Notes: generated from the letters alone by a model not told the origin. Numbered from the stretch's first letter, positions 36,040 through 47,816 are shown. The stretch: 64,000 bases of DNA from Lactifluus volemus (GCA_022376515.1 WTXI01000027.1:248001-312000); one strand, 5' to 3'. Numbers and translations: made by a program.

Positions 36040-38184
36040 ACCTCCGACTTATAATCCCGAATTCGTCCCTAGTCTTCCCCTCTCGAGTTTGATCTCTGCC
36101 TTGGTCGCGAAACGCTTCTCTTGTGCGGCCTTCAACGTGCACCTTTTTTTATGGCTCATGGAGAGCACGATCGACCCAACCCGAGCCTTATTGTTGAAGG
36201 CTCACGAAGGCCACAGCCTTCAAAGCGGGTCCAGGGTCATGACTACCCAATATTGGTGTCAGAAGAGCTGCGTGAGCGAAATAAAGGTAGACTCACCTTC
36301 CCTTTCCTCGTCCAAGTGTTGCTTGAGTCTTCCCTGCCATGCAGATACCAACCGGAAAGAGGGGGTTACTTCCAATGTCTTGCCTAGACCTGAGGGTGAT
36401 GCGGTTCAGGAAGACGGTACATTAAAGGACGCCAGCGAGATAGACTGGGTATACTCACCATCAGAGTCCGAGCAACCACTGACTTGCGCTCAGAAAAGGC
36501 AGTACCAAGATAGTGAACCAACTGGGTCAGATTTCGAGGATGGTGAACAACCCAAAGGTCCCAAAACCAGAGTAAGCCCCTTTGCCAGTGGTGTATTGAA
36601 GTAAGGCTGATCCTTGAATGACTGCAGAAGAAAGATATTACTGTGACTGTTGTCAACTCTGATGATGATGCCAGTGTTGAGACAGTCCGAAAGGTAAAGA
36701 GCCGTGCTTCCTACAAGCGACGAAAAGAAAATGGGGGCTATGATGGGGACTCCGATGACATGGAGTATTTGAGCAGCAATACAAATGACATAAACGTAGG
36801 TTCGTTTACCTTGTTGTCGCACAACAATAGTAAAACAAAGGTCAGCAGACCCAGCTTAAAGATCCGACAAAAGACCTTTGCCTCTGTGGTAAGAACGGTG
36901 CTGGCATGCATCCCACCAAGAAAACTGGTGTGACAGGCTAGTATTGCAAGTTTTGCTTGTAAATACCTTTACCTTTTCGTTCAACAGTGGCTTACAACAC
37001 GTTACAGGGAAAAAGGCGGTTCCAAAAACACTGCTTTTTTAGTGGGTAACGTTACATCAAGACGGCATCATCTCCGGCGGTATGGTTTTTTTTCTCTCAT
37101 TCTCTTTCACCCCTTTAACTGTCTTGTACTTTCATCAGCTGCCATCCTGACGACTACTGGACTACTTGTGTCGGCAGCGGCTTCACACCGGATATTGCTA
37201 AGTTTCCTCGTGGCTGGGTCCCACCTGGCTCAGCCAAATCGTGAGTCGTCAGTGCCCCACCCATCTTTGTTTACTGATAACTCGCGTAGTGATACTGGGC
37301 AGCAGTCCATCGGAGATTATGTCCAAAATATGGCAAAGCCGTCCCAGAATCCGAGTCTCCCAGTCACAAAGGATGGGATTCAAGAACATCTGCTTGCCCT
37401 CATTGTGACTTGTGATTTAGTACGTCTTCTGTCTTCCCCTCTCACTACTCAGCGTTGACCGGTAGCTATCTCCAGTCTTTTCGCTTTGTTGAACGCCCTG
37501 CCTTTCAGGGTTTCATATCCTATCTCAATCCCAAACTCAGTGACGCAAATATCCCCAAGAAAACTGCCATCGTGGCTGCCATTGACAGCAAAGTGGCCTA
37601 TCTCGAAAGCACAACGATTAATCTCATCAATGTAAGTACTCTTACAACACGCCTCTACTTTATTAACCTGTGTGTAGCACATCCAGTCGAAGGTGTCCAT
37701 GGTGTGGGACGGCTGGTCCAGTGGCAAGCGTTGACCGTTCACCTCATTCAGTATTTCGTTCATTAATTCCCCTCCCGGCGATGATTCCCTCTGGGAACTC
37801 AAGAACCATTTAATCGAGTTCAACTCACCATTGGGGCGGCACACGGGGCAATTAATTGGTGAGGATTTGGTTGCAACAATTCATAAATTTGGCCTTGACA
37901 CAAAGGTATGTACTATTTGCCTACTGCTCACAGTATGACAGTATCTAAGTTCTGTATTTAGGTTGGTTGGATGGTCGGTGATGGGGTCAGCGTGAATGAC
38001 GTCGCGGTGCGTACGGTATGCAAGATGCTCGACCCGTAATGGAAGTGCCTGGACCCGAAGCAAGTTCGGGTCTTGTGCATCGACCATTCTATGCACCGTG
38101 CTGCGTACCACTTCATTAAGGCCCTGGGAGCTCCATCCATCAGGACAACTAAACGAAAGCGTTGGACCACCACCCGTGAGAATA

Positions 38185-38281
<97 letters not shown>

Positions 38282-39892
38282 TGGGTGGAGCCACTGGAGC
38301 GACAGAGAAGACGTTGAGGATAACGACGAAGATATCAACACTTTGATGGACGTTGACGCTTCCTCCGATGATGTGGAGGCCATGCTGGCCACCACCACGG
38401 TCAATTATGATCCTGGTGACACGCTTGGGAAAGTTATGGCATTTGTCAATCAAGTGCGAATGTCCAGCGAAGGTGTTCGCGAGTATCTCCACCATGCTTG
38501 CAATGTTCGTGGCATAAAGCCAATCGAGCTCCGGCTCTGGGTCCGCACGCGGTGGGGCAGCCTCTCCAACTGCTTAGAGTCGGTACTTGCAGTGCAAAAG
38601 GTAACTCGATGATCGATCAACCTCTTATATCACTCACGCTGTGTAAAAGGCAATTGACTACTTCTGCCGTACTGCGGATGCCAATGAGGATCTTCCGCGT
38701 CTCAAAAACAAGACTTGGCAGGACTATTGCCTCATGCCTCCGGAATGGAGGCTCATACAACTCACACATAGATGCCTCAAGGTTTGTTTCTGTCCATGGT
38801 ATTATCACAGTAATATTGATCATTCTGTAGGTCGTTGCTGCTCAACATAACGAACTCTCGAATGAGAGCCTGGCCACGTGCACCAGAGTGCTGCCCACAT
38901 TAGAACATCTTATGTCAAAATGGGAGGACCTCCTTGAGGATGACGAATACGAGCCCATCCACAATGCCCTTCGGGCTGGTGTCAAACTGCTAGAGAAATA
39001 TTATCGCCGTTTGGATGACACAGATGTCTATTTTATTGCCCATGGTAAGTCTAGTTATCACATGATGGTCTCATTAACGGTACATGATCATTAGTTCTAG
39101 ATCCCATCCTCAAGCAGGAGTATCTTCGTGCTGTGTGGGATGACGAGTATATCGACATGGGAATGGAGCGTTTTCGATCTCAGGTAGGCCGATCAATCTT
39201 GAGCAACCATGTCGTATTAAATCAACCCCTTGCTTAGTTTCGAAAGTATAAATGAAAATATGACGAGGCTCAGTTGAAGTCAGCACAAGTTCCCTTGATA
39301 TCCGACCAACAGCTGCCGTCACGATCCGGTAATGTAGATTTACTCATTGAGGCCAATTTGAATTCTGATCACCTTTCTAGCGCTTTCATCTACTGATTTG
39401 TGGATGGAGATGTTGATCAAGAAGAAGCAGAGGAAGAAGGGCCTGGAAATTGATTTGGACTTGGCACCAATGACTGACAATCCATTTGTCAAGATCGATC
39501 GTTATCTTAGCCAGCCATGCTTGAAGCGTGAGGACTGTCCCAACCCGATCCCTTGGTGGGGAGTAAGTTTGTTTAATATCTCGCATCATATATATGACTA
39601 ATATATACTTTCTTAGCATCAGACCGAATATCCGGTTCTTCGATTGATGGCGCGCGATTACCTGGTGATTCCTGCAACCACCTGTATTGCTGAGCGTTCT
39701 TTCTCACTTTCCGCTCGTACTGATGATCCTCGACGCCAGCAAATGACTAAGCTCTGGTTTGCTAGTATTCAGAAGCTCCGTGCTGGATACATGGATGGGC
39801 GACTCAAGGCAGAGGACAGTATTGTAAAGAGATATATGGGAGATTTCACCTTTGATGAAAATGACATGGACATGGATGTGGACTACATATAG
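36040..39892 (+). pseudogene. hAT transposase, degenerate
   Basis: A spliced plus-strand transposase reads in pieces: an N-terminal basic part (GSRRPQPSKRV), a zinc-finger-like part near 36,890-37,080 (CGKNGAGMHPTKKTG, then KGGSKNTAFLVGNVTSRRHH), the catalytic core (FRFVERPAFQGFISYLNP; VGWMVGDGVSVNDVAVRTV), a linker of repeated Asp, WVRTRWGSLSNCLESVLAVQK, and the dimerisation motif MARDYLVIPATTCIAERSFS near 39,650. An in-frame stop lies at 38,037-38,039 within the core and another near 36,940, so an intact protein is unlikely. The C terminus ends at 39,892. Confidence 0.8.
38187..38283 (+). repeat. (GATGAC)n hexanucleotide array inside transposase
   Basis: About 16 uninterrupted copies of GATGAC. 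In the transposase frame it encodes an uninterrupted run of about 30 Asp residues between RWTTTREN and GWSHWSDRE. The length is a multiple of three, so the frame is kept. Confidence 0.9.
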
Positions 39893-40355
39893 TAGTAGTC
39901 TCGTATTTTCAATATATTGGCCAACGACTTCATATTCTTTGTGTGAGGCCATCACAATTATCGAACCCATTCACTCAGCGTCGCTGGCGATCAAAGTCTG
40001 CACGTGTGCCACTGGCATGGGAATGTCACCGCTCATATGTATTGCAAGGCATCCAAATCACCACAGTTAAAAAGGAACAATACTATTCGCTTTATTCCCC
40101 CTTAATCTACTCTCCAACTTTTTCGTGTGCCTTTGAGCGTACATTTCAACTTCATAGAACACTTTTGATGCATTTTTGTAGGCAGGGCTGGGTCGGCCCC
40201 GGGCTGGCCCCGGGTCGGGCCAGGGCCAGCATCAGCTGGCCCTCCAAGGGCCAGGGCCAGCTGCAGGGCGGACCGGCCCTGAGGGCCAGGGCCAGGGCCA
40301 GGCAAAATGGGGGTGGCCCTGGCCCGGACCGGCCCCCGGACAGTCTAAACCCAGC

Positions 40356-40757
40356 ACCTTCTCACTGGAGGGTATTGAGTAGCCACTGATCCTGAAATTG
40401 AATCTGGTGTTTGAGGCTAGCTGCCATATTCAAGATGAGGTCAATATTGGCTGTCATTGCCTCCTCGAATGTGCTGCTGTCGTGTTGGTGAGTTCCAATA
40501 TCCCCATTATTGTTGTCTTCATCGCTGAAATCAGTTCCTTCTGCATCATCGTCATCACCTTCACCTCCAGTATTGGGACTTTCTTCAACAGGCCCTGCAA
40601 TGACTACTGCTCGTTCATCGTGGTATTCTTCCAACGGCCTCAAGCTTTTGTGTCTCCAGAAGGGTGGCTCACAGAAACAGTCAGCTTTGAGGAAGAAGAG
40701 GGGAGGAATGTGATGTACATGATGTACAAGGTGCTTGCAGACTAGAAAGCAGCTGAC
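40356..40757 (-). pseudogene. MULE transposase, SWIM end and acidic region (piece 4)
   Basis: Minus strand: SCFLVCKHLVHH completes the SWIM-type zinc finger begun in piece 3 (CTCPALQS), followed by FCEPPFWRHKSLRPLEEYHDER, an acidic Asn/Asp/Glu-rich stretch, and LKHQIQFQDQWLLNTLQ, then a TGA in place of the expected Arg codon and EGAG up to the hAT insertion. The right border is the 1.4-kb palindromic element at 40,758. Confidence 0.75.
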
Positions 40758-40897
40758 TAGTGATCAACAGGGGTATCTCAAACCCCTGGGGTTTGAGGGT
40801 AAGGTAACTGTGGGGTAAGGGTAAGGGTATGTTTTCACATACCCCAACAGCTCCCAGACCCCAGAGGTACCCCAGATACCATAGCAGGTGGAGACAA

Positions 40898-41073
40898 TAC
40901 ATCAGGAAAACCCATCTGGCCTTAAAGTGTATTAGATGCTCCTTAAAGCTTACTTAAGTGTCTTATTGACAGTGGTAAGCAGAAGGATCTGCTTACCACT
41001 GTCAATAAGACACTTAAGTAAGCTTTAAGGAGCATCTAATACACTTTAAGGCCAGATGGGTTTTCCTGATGTA
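40898..41073. repeat. 176-bp near-perfect palindrome
   Basis: Two 86-bp arms (40,898-40,983 and 40,988-41,073) are exact reverse complements around a 4-base centre. The outer words are TACATCAGG and CCTGATGTA. A single arm (75 bp identical) occurs alone at 60,855-60,929, so the palindrome is probably a fold-back of a dispersed element end. Confidence 0.92.
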
Positions 41074-41098
41074 GGGGAGTAACAGAGGAGATGTCTGA

Positions 41099-41915
41099 GG
41101 ATGCAACAGGGGGGGATGTGTTGGTAGGGGCCCAGACATACTCAGAGAAGCAATCAAAGGAACAGGGGGGGAGGTGGTGGTGGAAATGGATGCTATGATG
41201 AGGTGCAGTGGTGTGCATATAGCAGGGAGGCAAGAAAAACAACAGGAGGGTAGGGGAGGTGAGAATGGATGCTATGGCAATGCGCAGCAGCATACATGCA
41301 GCAAGGAGGCAAGGTGAATAACAGGGTGGCAGAGAAGGAGAGAGTGGATGCTATGGCAATGTGCGGTGGTGTGCACGTGATAGTGAGGTGAGGGGAACAG
41401 CAGGAGGGCAGAGGTGGTGGGAGTGGATGTTGTGGCAAGGTGTAGTGGTGTGCGTGGTAGGGAAGGGGCCAGAGGAGCAGGGTGATGAGGAGGCAGCGGA
41501 AATGGACGCTTTTATGAGATGCAGTGGTGTGCATGCAGAAGAGAGATAGGGGAGACAACAGCAGAGTAGATGAGGCAGAAATGGATGCTGTGGAGAAGCA
41601 CAGTGGCACACACATGGCAGGGAAGTGAGAGGGGCAATAAGATGATAGATGAGGTGGGGTTGGACGATATGGCAAGGCACAGTGGCATGCATGCAGCAGG
41701 GAGTCAATAAGAGAAGCAAGGAGGAAGGCAGAGGCAGAAATGGATACTGTGATGAGGCACAGTGGCGCATGGGCAGAATGTAGGTGAGATGAACAACAGG
41801 AGGGTAGATGAGGTAACAATGGATGTTTTGGCAAAGTGCAGAAGTGCGCATGCAGCAGAAAGACAATAATGGAAGCAAGGAGACAGGGAGAGGTGGAAAC
41901 AGATACTTTAATTAG
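41099..41915. repeat. 79-80 bp minisatellite, about ten diverged units
   Basis: Units start GGATGCTATGGCAA-like, contain GCAGTGGTGTGCATGCAG in the middle and end in AGGTGGAAAT-like sequence. Clear unit starts recur every 79-80 bp from about 41,188. The unit is not a multiple of three throughout, yet minus-strand frames up to 260 codons stay open; these are repeat products. Confidence 0.82.
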
Positions 41916-42150
41916 GTGCAGTGGGGTAGCAGTGGCAGCAGCAGTAGGTGAAGACAATGGCACACACAGTAACACACTTACCTCATAGGAGGCATGACCC
42001 CAACACTAACCTCCAGGTCAGGTCTGTGTACCCCTGCCTGTACCCCACAAAAACCCCAACCCCAGCCTTGGGGTAAGGGTTTGCTAGGGTAAGGGTAAGG
42101 GTATCAATAAATATACCCCAGGGTTACCCTTGTTGATCACTATGGCTGAC

Positions 42151-43560
42151 TGCAAGGCTGGACAGGTACATATCCATTTGTTAACTTTTGGTTGGTATGT
42201 GTCATTCATGGGTATTGTAATTGGTGTTTTTTCTAGCTTTCACCAGATTTTCTTGAACCCTTTGTGCCAGCTTGACAGTCCACAATAACAGGCACTCTCC
42301 TTCAATAAGAGATTAAGCTTCCGGTAATAGGTTGGCATTAGCTTTATAACGAGGATCTAAACCAGCAAATCACATCACTGCATGTGAAAGTGGTAGAGAA
42401 AGTTGTGCTTAATCTGTTGCCAGCTGGTAATATCATGAGTCCAACGAGAATTGTGACATGAAACTTCAACTTACTGGCTTTCTAATATCATTGTAGTCTT
42501 CAAGACTGGTATAAGCTTGTGAGCACATTGTGCCCAGAGCTCCCAGCGACTTGCTCGGTACCAGTTCTCCCAAAGGTAAACCCACATCTCAGGTAGCTTG
42601 TGCCTTAAGCAGAAGTTGTACATGCGCTGAACCACCCACTTTTTGATCAGTTTCATGTCTGGTGGGCAGAATCTGGGAATTAATGGATGGGCACAATAAT
42701 GCCACTCCATCATGTTGATGATTGGATTGCGATAGAGAGAAGGGCAAAAGGTTTGCTGGTCTTGCTTTCCATCGTCATTGTTGTTGGTAACGCTTGCCTC
42801 TCTTTCCCCTTCTGCAGCTCCATTCTCCTCTGCCATTTCATCCTGCTCCTCAATCATTGGCAGACATGTCGCTGGGAGTGAAAGCTTAAATCCCACTCCC
42901 TGGATCCTGCACCCGATGGCTGAAGCAATGTTTAGGAGTGGTAGTTTTATTTGGAGCAAGTTTATTGTGCCCCCAAGCAACGAAGGTTGAGGTTGATGCT
43001 GCGTGAGAGGTAGTCCAGGAGGTGTTAGGGCTGGTGGTTGTGTTGTGGAAGCCTGTCCTACGGCCAGCGGTGATTCATTCTCAATCAGAGGAGGTAAGGT
43101 ATCTTCAGGTACCCCCTCTTTGTAGTCGTTGATGTCAACTCTTGTCCTAGCTGGGATGAAGTCTGGCTGGATGAAACTGTACTCTGCCATCGCACAATCA
43201 AGATTTTATGGTGATGTCGACAGCTTTGCTTTTGCAGGATGAGTCCTAACAGTGTGTTGGAGATGCCACCAGCAGAGGTTGATCTTTGCATCCCACACCT
43301 CTGATCTCTCCCATGTCCTTGTTGCTGTGGATGAAGACTGAATTAACCCCATATTTGTCATGGAGGCATCGTGACAAAGTTGCGATTGCTTTCTTTCACT
43401 TCCCTGTATCAATTGCAGTGGCTGTCAATAGGAGGGAGTATGTCATTGGGAACCTGGCATTGTTGTACTCACCCATTATACTGTAGAGCTTAAGGTGTTT
43501 TGAGTTTGTGTTATTTATGTTGTGGGTTAGCGCTAACTTATGAAAATGCAGGTGCTGCTC
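42151..43560 (-). pseudogene. MULE transposase, catalytic end to SWIM start (piece 3)
   Basis: From 43,560 leftward: NTNSKHLKLYSIMGEYNN, YSLLLTATAIDTGK, then, after stops, KYGVNSVFIHSNKDMGEIRGV and DAKINLCWWHLQ (conserved CWWH), AEYSFIQPDFIPAR, a Pro-rich stretch, MMEWHYCAHPLIPRF, MWVYLWENWYRASRWELWA, then KHNFLYHF, CDLLV, LEKTPI and KWICTCPALQS. Stops replace conserved Arg and Trp codons in at least three places. Several introns are still visible. This is the C-terminal half of a fungal MULE transposase; the N-terminal half lies beyond 58,935. Confidence 0.8.
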
Positions 43561-43840
43561 CATCAGCAATTGTCCATGTTGCTTAATGTGTGCTTAACGT
43601 GCTTATTAAGCACGTTAAGCACAAATTAAGCACAAAACAATTAAGCAGGTTAATGCCACCCTGGTGCTTAATTAAGCAAAATTCTAAGAAGTTCAATTAC
43701 CTCTTAAAGCAGCACTAAGCATCAAATTAAGCACATGTAAGCAATCTAAGCACAACATTAAGCAGTTTCAAGCACACAGAAGTATCAGGTAAAATTCAAT
43801 CAATGATGAGCATAAGATAGTATATTTAGTTAACTATACT

Positions 43841-44880
43841 ACAACATTTAGTACTCTATCTATACTTTATCTGAGTGTGCAAATGGCCTCTTCTATCCAC
43901 CAGCACCACCAGTGTGCCACAGGCCTTGACATGACAATAGCAGTAGGGGCAGGGGGGAGGAGGCAGAGGTGGAGGTGGAGGTGTTGGGGTAGGCAGGGTA
44001 TGGGTATGATATGATGAGGATAATTGGAACATACCATCTCCTGGTCTGCACTCTGAACCCACAATGGTATGCCGCGCTGCTTGTGGTGGTGGTGATTGAG
44101 GTGGCAGGGGCAGCTCAGAAGGTGGAGCAATGTAGTGTCGGTTATGGGTTGAGGGGACGACTATACGCGAGGGGGAAGCAGGGCGAATGCGGAGACGACA
44201 ACGAGGGAACAAAGGGGTCAAGTTCGATACATTCAACTTTGGAGCACTTTGGCTCGTATTTAATACAAGTTAGCTATTTTGTTTTGTACTTTATTTTGAA
44301 GAGGAAAAGTGGATAGACATAATCACAAGCTTGAAATAAGCAAAACGCAAAAAGCACTCGAAAAATCGAGTGGGGAATTATATCACGAGAAAAAAGGAAA
44401 AATACCCTATTGAGGGTGATGCGCGCGGCTGCGCTCGTTTTCGAAAAGAAATGACGATGAGTGGGGGAAAGTGGAGAATGATGAGCGATGCTATGATGCA
44501 TACGCTCGCTTGTATCGTACAAAAACGAGCCCCGGAAAATTAACAAACTGATCAGATAGTCCACACAACAAGATCGAAACGAAACATGCCCTAATCAAAA
44601 ATTCACGCGATTGATGCGTCGTTCTCGTGGTCGGTGTCGGCATGTTCGTGTCGCGGTTGATCGATGGGGTCGGTGACGCGGTCGGAATCGAGATCGCGAC
44701 CGCCGTAATCGATATTACAACACGATGGGCTTGGGATCGGGATTGGGTGGCAGAGATACTGCAGGTGGCAGTACGGAAGGAGTCATACTAGTAGGACAGG
44801 AGGCCAAGCCAAACAGATCATGCAGTCCAGTACTCACACTACACACACAATCATGAGTTCTTATTCCAATTCTAGCATTG
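43841..44880. other. Unassigned stretch inside the composite
   Basis: No reliable coding frame. A CpG-rich part (about 44,420-44,720) contrasts with the A/T-rich ends. A G/A-rich part at 43,940-44,000 encodes only low-complexity frames on the opposite strand. Confidence 0.35.
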
Positions 44881-45250
44881 GATACAGGGAAGAGCGGATA
44901 ACTCTGCATCTGGCCGCAACCTTGTGTTGGACTCTGACTCTGGGATGGTTCAAATGCTGGTGGGGGGCATGGGCTGTTGAGGAGAGCCCTGGATGGGTGG
45001 TAGAGCAAGGCCAGAAGAGATGAGGAGAATATGCCAGGACACATTGGGTGGGGCAGGCACACAGGAGGAGGCGGTGCAAGAGGAGTTAGGGCCGACACCG
45101 TGACAGCGTGAACCCTTGTGCCAGTGGGTGAAGTGAGGAATACAAAAGGGTTAGTCTAAGAAGTCAAATGAAAAAAAAAAACAATGTATCAAGGACCAGA
45201 CAAAGGCAATCGCAGCAGCAAGGGAAAGGCAGGGATGCTGAGACATTGCA
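44880..45250. repeat. Diverged repeat unit, copy 1
   Basis: Shares ordered words with 47,060-47,480: a GGACACATTG block, GTGAAGTGAGGAATA, GTTAGTCTGAGAAGTCAAAT followed by an A-rich run, then ACCAAGGACCAGATAAAGGCA. The repeat may be the remains of a retroelement end; no target duplication was identified. Confidence 0.5.
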
Positions 45251-46049
45251 CGTGGATAGCTTGATTAAGACCAACCATACTGCTGTTCATCACCCCATTG
45301 GTGGCTCGGCCCGCGTTTCTTCCCATTCCCAGCGCGTGACGATGTGCTGTGCCACTACGATGTAGGCAAACAAGTCCAAGACACCCACGCCCGCTTTAGC
45401 CGAAGTTAAGAATAAACTTGGGTCCTCGCAGGGGACGAGGTGACATGGCTTGTGCTAGGGCTTGGGCCATGGCGTATTGTGCAGGCATGATCATGGGTGC
45501 AATGGATATTGATACTGTATCGTCGAAGATGAGAGCAAGTATCTCCGAATCATGTGTGATCTATCATGAGCATGTAACAACAGAGAGGAAGAGGAGCGGG
45601 AACGTGAGAGTGGGAATGAGAGCACAGCATTGAATGGCTCAGTGTGGGTGCTATCAGAAAAGGAGGAAGCAGGAGTGTGGGAGGAGGTGAAACGGGTCAA
45701 GCTGAGCATCACAGTGGCACCATGCATCATAAAGCTGAGTTGGGAATTTGCATGAGTAGGATTTGGATTTGGATGTGCATTTGTGATGATGCGAAGCGAG
45801 GTTGATTGAGGATGTGCAGGATGAGATTATGATTGTGGGATCCATGTCAGCTTTGGGATTGCCATTGGTGGCGTCTGGGGTAGCGTGGGTGCCAGACGCT
45901 GCAGAAGCTTGTCTCATCCAAGAGAATGATACCCTCTGACTGAGAAGTATATACGCACAATTCATCGTCGTCGAATCCATTGACGATGTGAGAGGGTAAC
46001 CAGTCTCTCTCATCACTGGTGTTGCCCGGATTGCTGGTGGATCGTGTAT

Positions 46050-46346
46050 CCGAAGATGGAATGAGCTTGTCGATGAGGCACAAGCCATTCTCTCCTGTAG
46101 TAGGACTGTAGTAGCGTTATCCAAATCAGAAATGAGGTCGGTCTTATTATAATAATGCCTTACCACGAGGCAGTATTCTTCCTGTCTTCATCTGCGAGCA
46201 GGGTGCAGATACGAAATTCAGACCACCATTGGGTGAGGGCACGTAGTGTCGCAGGCTGATTGACATCGAACATGAGAAGGGCGGCATCTTCACCACAAAA
46301 AAAATGTAGTTGAGAGTGAAGAGAAGTGTTCTTGGCCAGCGGTATC
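46050..46346 (-). pseudogene. Rab-type small GTPase fragment
   Basis: After an acceptor at 46,346 the minus strand reads DTAGQEHFSSLSTTFF, then (shifted by a short gap or intron) GEDAALLMFDVNQPATLRALTQWW and EFRICTLLADED, followed by CLVV and NKTDLIS. DTAGQE is the switch II (G3) motif, the FDV strand follows as in Rab7-like proteins, and NKxD is the G4 motif. The P-loop and the C-terminal cysteines were not found. Frames are broken, so this is a relic, probably a captured host gene piece inside a transposon. Confidence 0.5.
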
Positions 46347-46929
46347 CTGTAGTAGTACAGGTCGAGTCATGTGAGTGGGTGCACAGTTAGCATGCAAGGA
46401 TACAATGCGCACACTGGGTATGGGATGTCAACCGGGGCGATGGGTGTCACGGTCAGGTCACCGTGGCGTGGAGTTTCGATTCTGAGTCATGCTGATTAAG
46501 CGGAACGATGAAGCGGCCACAATGACTAAGACACGGAGGTCTAATCAAAGGTTCAAGAGTAGAAGACTTGGCTGTGGCACGATCCACACAAGTCTTCAAA
46601 GGCTTCACTCAAAGAGGAAGCAGTCTTTCAGAGGAGAGGGGAAGGGAAGGCCTAAGCCACTTGTATTGCTCGCCATATGGACTGCCTGAGTTCTACAGGA
46701 GAACGAGCTTAAGGCCCATCTCAGAGGTACAAGGGATATATATACTAGAACAATGGATCGTACTAGAATGTTCAGGGATATACCTGTAAATGTGTGGAAG
46801 CATACAGAACAGACTGGAATGTTATGGAAATGGACAGAAGGTGGAAGAATCGTCCAACGTATCGATAAGTAAGAAAAGGAAAATGATGAGTCAGGGTCAC
46901 CTGTGACCATCATGTCATGTTACTGTGAC

Positions 46930-47620
46930 AATGGGAAAGGAGAGCAAAGGCTCAAGTTGGGCATCAGCCAGTCGGCAGGTTGTCAGGTCATAGAGGGCGC
47001 AGAGTTTCAGGCCAAAACAGAAACCTGAGGTAGTGCCAGACAGCGAGAGATGGTAGCAATAGAGGAGGCCTGGACATGGAGAAGGCAACACAGAGGCAGA
47101 AGGTAGGAGTTGGCCACTTGCTGGTAAAAGCTGCATACATCGGAGTCACTGCTGTGTTAATTGGGGGGCAAGAAGGCGAGCGTGAGTGCGATTTGGGAGT
47201 GGGGAATGTTGGAGGTAGTCTGGGAGGAAGCGCAGGAGGAGAAAGCAAAAGCGCGCAAGAGGAGAAGGTGTCGGGACACATTGAGTGGGGGAGGCAGTGA
47301 GAGAACGCACAGGAGGAGTTGGGGCGGGCATGAGCCCTCAGTACCAGTGAGTGAAGTGAGGAATATAAGGAATTACAAAAAAGTTAGTCTGAGAAGTCAA
47401 ATAAAAATAAAAATAAAAATAACGCACCAAGGACCAGATAAAGGCATTCAGGGTGGCAAGGGGAAGGCAGGAATGTTGAGATGTTGCACTTGATGCTAAG
47501 CACCTCAGGCCAAAAGAGAAACCCGTGGCAGTGCCAGATGGTGAGAGGCGGTGGTGACAGAGGAGGCCGTGACACAGAGACGTGACATGGAGACAGAGGG
47601 GAGGACAGACAGAGGCAACA
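46930..47620. repeat. Diverged direct repeats, copies 2 and 3
   Basis: A block near 47,010-47,100 (AGAAACCTGAGGTAGTGCCAGA, with a following GAGGAGGCC and GGCAACA) recurs near 47,510-47,615 at a spacing of about 500 bp. The intervening part matches the copy at 44,880-45,250. The final copy is cut by the gypsy-type solo LTR. Confidence 0.5.
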
Positions 47621-47816
47621 GGTGTTACGGAATGCAGGACAAGTTGGACCTTATGCTTCCTAAACACGCTTACTCATCCTGATGACATCCCTTCCACATT
47701 TCTCTTATTGTGCTGACTGTTCTATTGTCTTGGCGTCCTATTGTTCATCCCATCCTAGTCCAGTGTTATTGTCTCGAGTCCCTATTGTTCTCGTTCCCTA
47801 TTGTTTGTGGTATCTT

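Larger units (their letters stand above)
34736..40347 (+). mobile_element. 5.6-kb hAT element carrying a captured host gene fragment
   Basis: The ends are TAGACTGTCC...GGGCCGG at 34,736 and its inverted match at 40,347. Both sides are flanked by AACCCAGC (34,728-34,735 and 40,348-40,355), a perfect 8-bp target duplication as expected for hAT. Subterminal regions are arrays of GGGCCAGGGCCAG. Inside are, left to right, a minus-strand UFD4/TRIP12 fragment (34,955-35,885) and a plus-strand transposase relic (about 36,040-39,892) with a C-terminal hAT dimerisation motif. It was inserted into an existing MULE transposase gene. Confidence 0.88.
40758..42142. mobile_element. 1.4-kb non-autonomous element with TAGTGATCAAC inverted ends
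   Basis: Ends are TAGTGATCAACAGGGGTA at the left and its inverted match (GTTGATCACTA) at the right. Flanks are CAGCTGAC (40,750-40,757) and TGGCTGAC (42,143-42,150), an 8-bp duplication with two mismatches, hence hAT-like. It interrupts the SWIM finger of the MULE transposase. The interior has GGGTAAGGGTAAGGGTA words near both ends, a 176-bp palindrome and a 79-bp minisatellite. No transposase is present. Confidence 0.72.

Noticed and set aside
37881..38495. Minus-strand frame with alternating Ile/Val
   Set aside because: It is the GATGAC array read on the other strand.
41193..41975. Long minus-strand frame (about 260 codons)
   Set aside because: It is the translation of the 79-80 bp minisatellite; several frames are open at once and the product is repetitive Cys/His/Leu/Pro sequence.
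40810..42110. GGGTAAGGGTAAGGGTA words taken for telomere repeats
   Set aside because: The word is GGGTAA, not TTAGGG or its complement CCCTAA; copies are few and sit at both ends of one transposon.
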